Shown here in pieces: positions 60,591-64,000 of a stretch of 64,000 nucleotides of DNA (its first letter is position 1; the number at the start of each line of letters is the position of its first letter). The translations under genes were made by a program, and so were the position numbers. The notes below the pieces were generated by a model. It saw only the letters and a list, made by a program, of their open reading frames with translations, was not told the origin of the DNA and did not search any database. This stretch comes from Embleya scabrispora. Lineage in GTDB: Bacteria > Actinomycetota > Actinomycetes > Streptomycetales > Streptomycetaceae. Where the stretch lies: the NCBI RefSeq assembly GCF_002024165.1, contig NZ_MWQN01000004.1:496001-560000 (forward strand), read 5' to 3'.

Positions 60591-62552
60591 TCACACGACC
60601 CGTTCGCTGCCCCCGTCCACGGGGATCTGCGCGCCCGTGGTCGCGGCGAAGTCGTCGGAGCACAGCCGGGTGACCGCCTGCGCCACGGTGGCGCTGCTCA
60701 CCTCGGTACGCAGCAGGTTGCGCCGCTTGTACTCCTCGACCGTCATGCCGTAGTCGGCGGCGCGCTCGGCCAGGATCTCGTCGGTCCACAGGCCGGTGTC
60801 GAAGACCGCGTCGGGGTGCACCACGTTGACCCTGATGCCGTCCGCGGCCCATTCCAGCGCGGCCACTCTGGAAAGCTGCGTGACGGCCGCCTTGGACGCC
60901 GAGTACGCGGCCGCGCCCGGTCCGGGCGCGGGCACGTTGCGGGACGCGATCACCACCACCCGGCCGCCGCGCGGCGCGAGCGCGAGCAGCGGGTGGGCCT
61001 CGCGGAACAGTACGGCGACGGAGTCCACGTTGACCGCCATCGAGGTGCGCCACGCGTCCGCGTCCAGCGCCGAGATCGGCGCACTCGCCTTGAACACGCC
61101 CGCGCTCGCGACCACCATGTCGAGGCCGCCGAACCGCTCGACGGCGGCCCGCAGCGCGCTCTCCACGGCGGCGCGGTCGGTGACGTCCACGACCTGCCCG
61201 AGGTATCCGGCCCCGGGGAGGGTCTGCGTGACGCCGGCGTCGAGGTCCCAGCCGACGACGCTCGCGCCGGCCGCCGCCAGGGCGCGTGCGCACGCCCGGC
61301 CGATGCCCGACGCGGCCCCGGTGACCAGCGCGACCTCGCCGGCGAACACCTGCGGCGCCCCGGCGCGGCGCAGCTTGGCCTGCTCCAGGTCCCAGTATTC
61401 GAGGTCGAAGATGTGCTCTTCGGACGCGGGCCGGTAGCCGCCGAGGCGTTCGCCGACGGTGATCACGTCCATCGTGTGCCGGTAGATGTCGCGGGCGACG
61501 TCGGTGTCCTTCGCGCTGCCGCCGACCGTGAGCATGCCCAGGTCGGGGTCCAGGACGATCCTCGGTGCCGGGTCCAGCGGCTTCAACTCGGTGCCGCGAC
61601 GCCGGTGATGGCGTTCGAAGTACTCCCGGTAGCGGTCGGCGTAGCCGGCCACGTCGCGGCCCACCAGCGGCACCCGCTTGGTGCGGATGACGTGGTCGGG
61701 GGTTGCCGGGCCCCTGGTCGCGACCTCGGCCAGGTCGGCCCGTGCGACGAACCTGGCCGTGTCCTCGTCGGCGTGCCGGGCGACGATCATCGGCCGGCCC
61801 GCGGCCTCGCTGATCTCCCGGCGCAGCAGGGCGAGTTCGACGCTCGTCGGGCGGGCCGGCGCGCGGGCCGGCGCGGGCGCGGCGTCGGCGTGTTCGGCCA
61901 GTCGGCGCTCGGCGCGGGTGATCAGGTCCAGGTGGCGTTCGTACGCCTCGCGGGTGTCGTCGCCGAACGTGAACAGGCCGTGGTTGAGCAGGACGAGGCC
62001 GATGGTCCCGGCGTGTGCCTGGTCGCGCCACACCTCGGCGCAGCGCACGGCGAGGTCGAAGCCGGGCATCACGTACGGGACGATCGCGACGTCGTCGCCG
62101 AACACGTCCCGGATGACCGCCTCGCCGTCGGCGAGGTTGGTCAGGGTCAGGATCGCGTCGGCGTGGCTGTGCTGTACCGCGCGGTGCGGCAACATCGCGT
62201 GCAGCAGCGCCTCGACGGAGGGGTCGGGGGCGGCGGCGTCGAGCAGCGCGCAGCGCAGTTCGTTGACCATCTGGGCATCGCTGAGCGCGGTGACGGTGAG
62301 CAGTTCGCGCAGTCGGGCCAGGCGCAGCGGGGCGAATCCCTCGGGGCCGATCGAGGCCAGGTCGTGGCCGCTGCCCTTGACGTAGAGCACCTCGACCGGC
62401 GCGCCGGTGACATCGGCGATCTCGGCCTTGACGGAGGTGTTGCCGCCGCCGTGCAGCACGAGTGTGGGTTCGCCGCCGATCAGCCGTGAACCGTAGGCGC
62501 ACTGCCCCAGGGGACCGTCGCCGGCGTCCGCGTCGGACCATCGATTGCGCAT
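60591..62552 (-). CDS. Bifunctional class II aldolase/short-chain dehydrogenase
   Basis: The 653-residue fusion has an N-terminal class II aldolase domain (LVLHGGGNTSVKAEI; HSHADAILTL zinc His pair; VLLNHGLFTFG third His) and a C-terminal SDR domain from about residue 400 (EVALVTGAASGIGRACARAL; YSASKAAVTQL with catalytic Tyr and Lys; GAQIPVDGGSERVV). Homologues split rhamnulose 1-phosphate and oxidise the released lactaldehyde. No rhamnose kinase or isomerase is present, while MtnA, MtnK and the same GntR operator are, so this enzyme may process the 5-deoxy sugar phosphate or its aldehyde product. It carries its own promoter region with the operator 48 bp upstream. Confidence 0.85.
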   Translation of the reverse strand: MRNRWSDADAGDGPLGQCAYGSRLIGGEPTLVLHGGGNTSVKAEIADVTGAPVEVLYVKGSGHDLASIGPEGFAPLRLARLRELLTVTALSDAQMVNELRCALLDAAAPDPSVEALLHAMLPHRAVQHSHADAILTLTNLADGEAVIRDVFGDDVAIVPYVMPGFDLAVRCAEVWRDQAHAGTIGLVLLNHGLFTFGDDTREAYERHLDLITRAERRLAEHADAAPAPARAPARPTSVELALLRREISEAAGRPMIVARHADEDTARFVARADLAEVATRGPATPDHVIRTKRVPLVGRDVAGYADRYREYFERHHRRRGTELKPLDPAPRIVLDPDLGMLTVGGSAKDTDVARDIYRHTMDVITVGERLGGYRPASEEHIFDLEYWDLEQAKLRRAGAPQVFAGEVALVTGAASGIGRACARALAAAGASVVGWDLDAGVTQTLPGAGYLGQVVDVTDRAAVESALRAAVERFGGLDMVVASAGVFKASAPISALDADAWRTSMAVNVDSVAVLFREAHPLLALAPRGGRVVVIASRNVPAPGPGAAAYSASKAAVTQLSRVAALEWAADGIRVNVVHPDAVFDTGLWTDEILAERAADYGMTVEEYKRRNLLRTEVSSATVAQAVTRLCSDDFAATTGAQIPVDGGSERVV

Positions 62553-62599
62553 GGGTGCACCGTCCTCGTCCTCTTATTCATCAGACCAACCGAGCCAAT

Positions 62600-62610
62600 T
62601 TGTCTGACAA
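62600..62610. promoter_or_regulatory. GntR operator TTGTC-T-GACAA upstream of the aldolase-dehydrogenase
   Basis: This perfect 11-bp palindrome is 48 bp upstream of the start at 62552 and has the same arms as the site at 59640-59650. It connects this gene to the MtnA operon as one regulon. Confidence 0.75.
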
Positions 62611-62721
62611 CCTAGGAGCTGCCGTGCCCGCGGTCAATACGCGGGTCGGGCGTCCGGTCCGCGCGGCGCCGGGACGGCCGGGCAACCACCGCCCGCCCGA
62701 CGGCCGGCTCGGTCGGGGTGG

Positions 62722-63744
62722 TCAGACGCGGAGCAGGGCCTTGATGGCGCGGCGTTCGTCCATGGCGCGGTATGCCTCGGCGGCCCGGTCGAGGGGCAGC
62801 GTGAGGTCGAAGACCTTGCCGGGGTCGATGCGGCCGTTCCAGATCAGGTCGATCAGCTCCGGCAGGTATTGCCGTACCGGGGCCGGACCGCCGTGCAGGT
62901 GCACGTGGGAGAAGAACAGGTGCCGACCGTCGAGGGACACGTCGTGGGAGACCCCGACGCAGCCGATGTGTCCTCCCGGCCGCGTCGCGCCGATGGCCTG
63001 CATCATCGACTCCTGGGTACCGACCGCCTCGATCACGGAGTGCGCGCCGAGGCCGTCGGTCGACTCCCGGATGCGCGCGACGCCCTCGTCGCCGCGTTCG
63101 GTGACGATGTCGGTCGCCCCGTACTCGATGGCGAGCTTCTGTCGGGACTCGTGGCGGCTCATCGCGATGATCCGCTCGGCGCCGAGTTGCTTCGCGGCGA
63201 GCACCGCCATCAACCCGACCGCGCCGTCGCCGACCACCGCGACCGTCCGGCCCGGCCCGGCCTGCGCGGCGACCGCGCCGAACCAGCCGGTGCCGAGCAC
63301 GTCGGACGCCGCCAGCAGGCTCGGAACCAGCGTGTCGTCGGGCATGCCGGGGGTGGCCACCAAAGTGCCGTCCGCCAGCGGCACGCGCAGCCGCTCCGCC
63401 TGGGAGCCGAGCGCGCCGAGCGATTCGCGGTGGACGCACGAGGACTGGTAGCCCGCGCGGCAGATCTCGCAGGTGTTGTCCGAGGCGAAGAACGACCCCA
63501 CCACGAACTGCCCCGGCCGAACCGAGGTGACCGCGCCGCCGACCTCCTCGACGACGCCGGCGTACTCGTGCCCCATCGGGGCCGGGCCGTCGACGGTCTC
63601 GAGTCCGCGATACGGCCACAGGTCCGACCCGCATACGCACGTAGCCGCCAGTCGGATCACCGCATCGGTCGGGCGGACGATCGCCGGCTCCTCGCGCTCT
63701 TCGACCCGGACGTCGCCGGGGGCATGCATCACGACACCACGCAT
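62722..63744 (-). CDS. Zinc-dependent alcohol dehydrogenase (MDR)
   Basis: The 340-residue enzyme has the catalytic zinc ligands Cys in ATCVCGSDLWPY and His in PMGHEYAGVVEEV, and a nucleotide motif VAVVGDGAVGLMAVLAAKQL. The structural-zinc loop is modified: CEICRAGYQSSC has three Cys where the usual loop has four. AAGGAG precedes the ATG at 63744. It acts on an alcohol or aldehyde with NAD(P). Its gene lies 169 bp upstream of the aldolase-dehydrogenase and reads the same way; it might reduce the aldehyde released by the aldolases, but the operator lies downstream of it, so it may be an independent gene. Confidence 0.85.
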   Translation of the reverse strand: MRGVVMHAPGDVRVEEREEPAIVRPTDAVIRLAATCVCGSDLWPYRGLETVDGPAPMGHEYAGVVEEVGGAVTSVRPGQFVVGSFFASDNTCEICRAGYQSSCVHRESLGALGSQAERLRVPLADGTLVATPGMPDDTLVPSLLAASDVLGTGWFGAVAAQAGPGRTVAVVGDGAVGLMAVLAAKQLGAERIIAMSRHESRQKLAIEYGATDIVTERGDEGVARIRESTDGLGAHSVIEAVGTQESMMQAIGATRPGGHIGCVGVSHDVSLDGRHLFFSHVHLHGGPAPVRQYLPELIDLIWNGRIDPGKVFDLTLPLDRAAEAYRAMDERRAIKALLRV

Positions 63745-64000
63745 GGGGAGTACTCCTTGGCTCGCTGGTCACATACCGGCGGATCGGATACCGACCCGCC
63801 GGCCATTGAAGGACGGCCCGGGGGAACGGACCCGCCGCGCACGCGGTGTCGTTCCGGTATCACCCGCATGCGCGCCGGCGGCGCCCGCCCGACCGCTTTC
63901 ACGGCGCGGCCCGGCGGCGCCACGTCCTCGAGACAACCCGATTCCGCGCGCCGCAGGGAGTCACCGGTGTGGGGTGTACCGGCAGTACATCCCTCGCCGC

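Noticed and set aside
1-64000. A biosynthetic gene cluster, prophage, CRISPR array or insertion sequence
   Set aside because: I found no synthase, phage structural gene, repeat-spacer array or transposase; the genes are catabolic, envelope and regulatory.

Overview
This window is chromosomal DNA from a very GC-rich filamentous actinomycete, most likely Streptomycetaceae (Streptomyces or a close relative). I infer this from the third-position G/C bias, frequent GTG starts, 4-bp ATGA/GTGA gene overlaps, and families typical of the group: an HTH-nSTAND-WD40 giant, a SpoIIE-type phosphatase, DUF4232 and DUF3152 proteins, and many TetR, AraC, HxlR and GntR regulators. There is no rRNA, tRNA, CRISPR array, transposase or phage module. 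It reads as accessory catabolic and regulatory sequence.

Regions. (1) 1-8650: a minus-strand polysaccharide operon with an ABC sugar importer, a GH29 fucosidase and two tandem PL6-type lyases. A D-2-hydroxyacid dehydrogenase diverges from it, and an FCD/GntR regulator follows. (2) 8.9-19.7 kb: envelope and exoprotein genes. These are an M4 protease, a BrkB-like membrane protein, an SGNH lipoprotein beside an acyltransferase-3, a polysaccharide deacetylase, a response regulator-sensor kinase-lipoprotein operon and a duplicated-domain lipoprotein. (3) 19.9-27.7 kb: esterases, a 3-hydroxybutyrate dehydrogenase with an apparent 5' frameshift, a PucR regulator and a DinB-like protein. (4) 27.8-30.9 kb: a zinc-ribbon protein of unknown role, a DUF3152 metalloprotease-like protein and a trypsin-like protease. 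(5) 31-43.4 kb: small regulator/enzyme pairs, several with clear operator palindromes, and a remnant of an AlkB gene. (6) 43.8-49.5 kb: an HTH-STAND-WD40 protein with a TTA codon, a SpoIIE-type phosphatase and an EF-hand protein. (7) 49.7-52.7 kb: an FAD monooxygenase whose divergent TetR gene appears to have been deleted, a DUF4232 lipoprotein and an acyl-CoA-thioesterase-like hydrolase. (8) 52.6-63.7 kb: the most coherent unit. It carries MtnA, MtnK, a class II aldolase, a complete ribose-type ABC importer, a divergent GntR/UTRA regulator, a bifunctional aldolase-dehydrogenase and a zinc alcohol dehydrogenase.

Region 8 looks like a salvage pathway for an imported 5-deoxy or 5-methylthio pentose (the 'DHAP shunt' logic: kinase, isomerase, aldolase). 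The same palindrome, TTGTC-W-GACAA, lies in the mtnA/gntR promoter region and upstream of the aldolase-dehydrogenase gene, so both transcription units probably answer to the GntR protein.

Three coding regions (24.1 kb, 52.8 kb, and less surely 18.2 kb) look as if one base is missing from a C or G run. These may be assembly errors or real lesions. Many convergent gene pairs are separated by long, nearly perfect hairpins.
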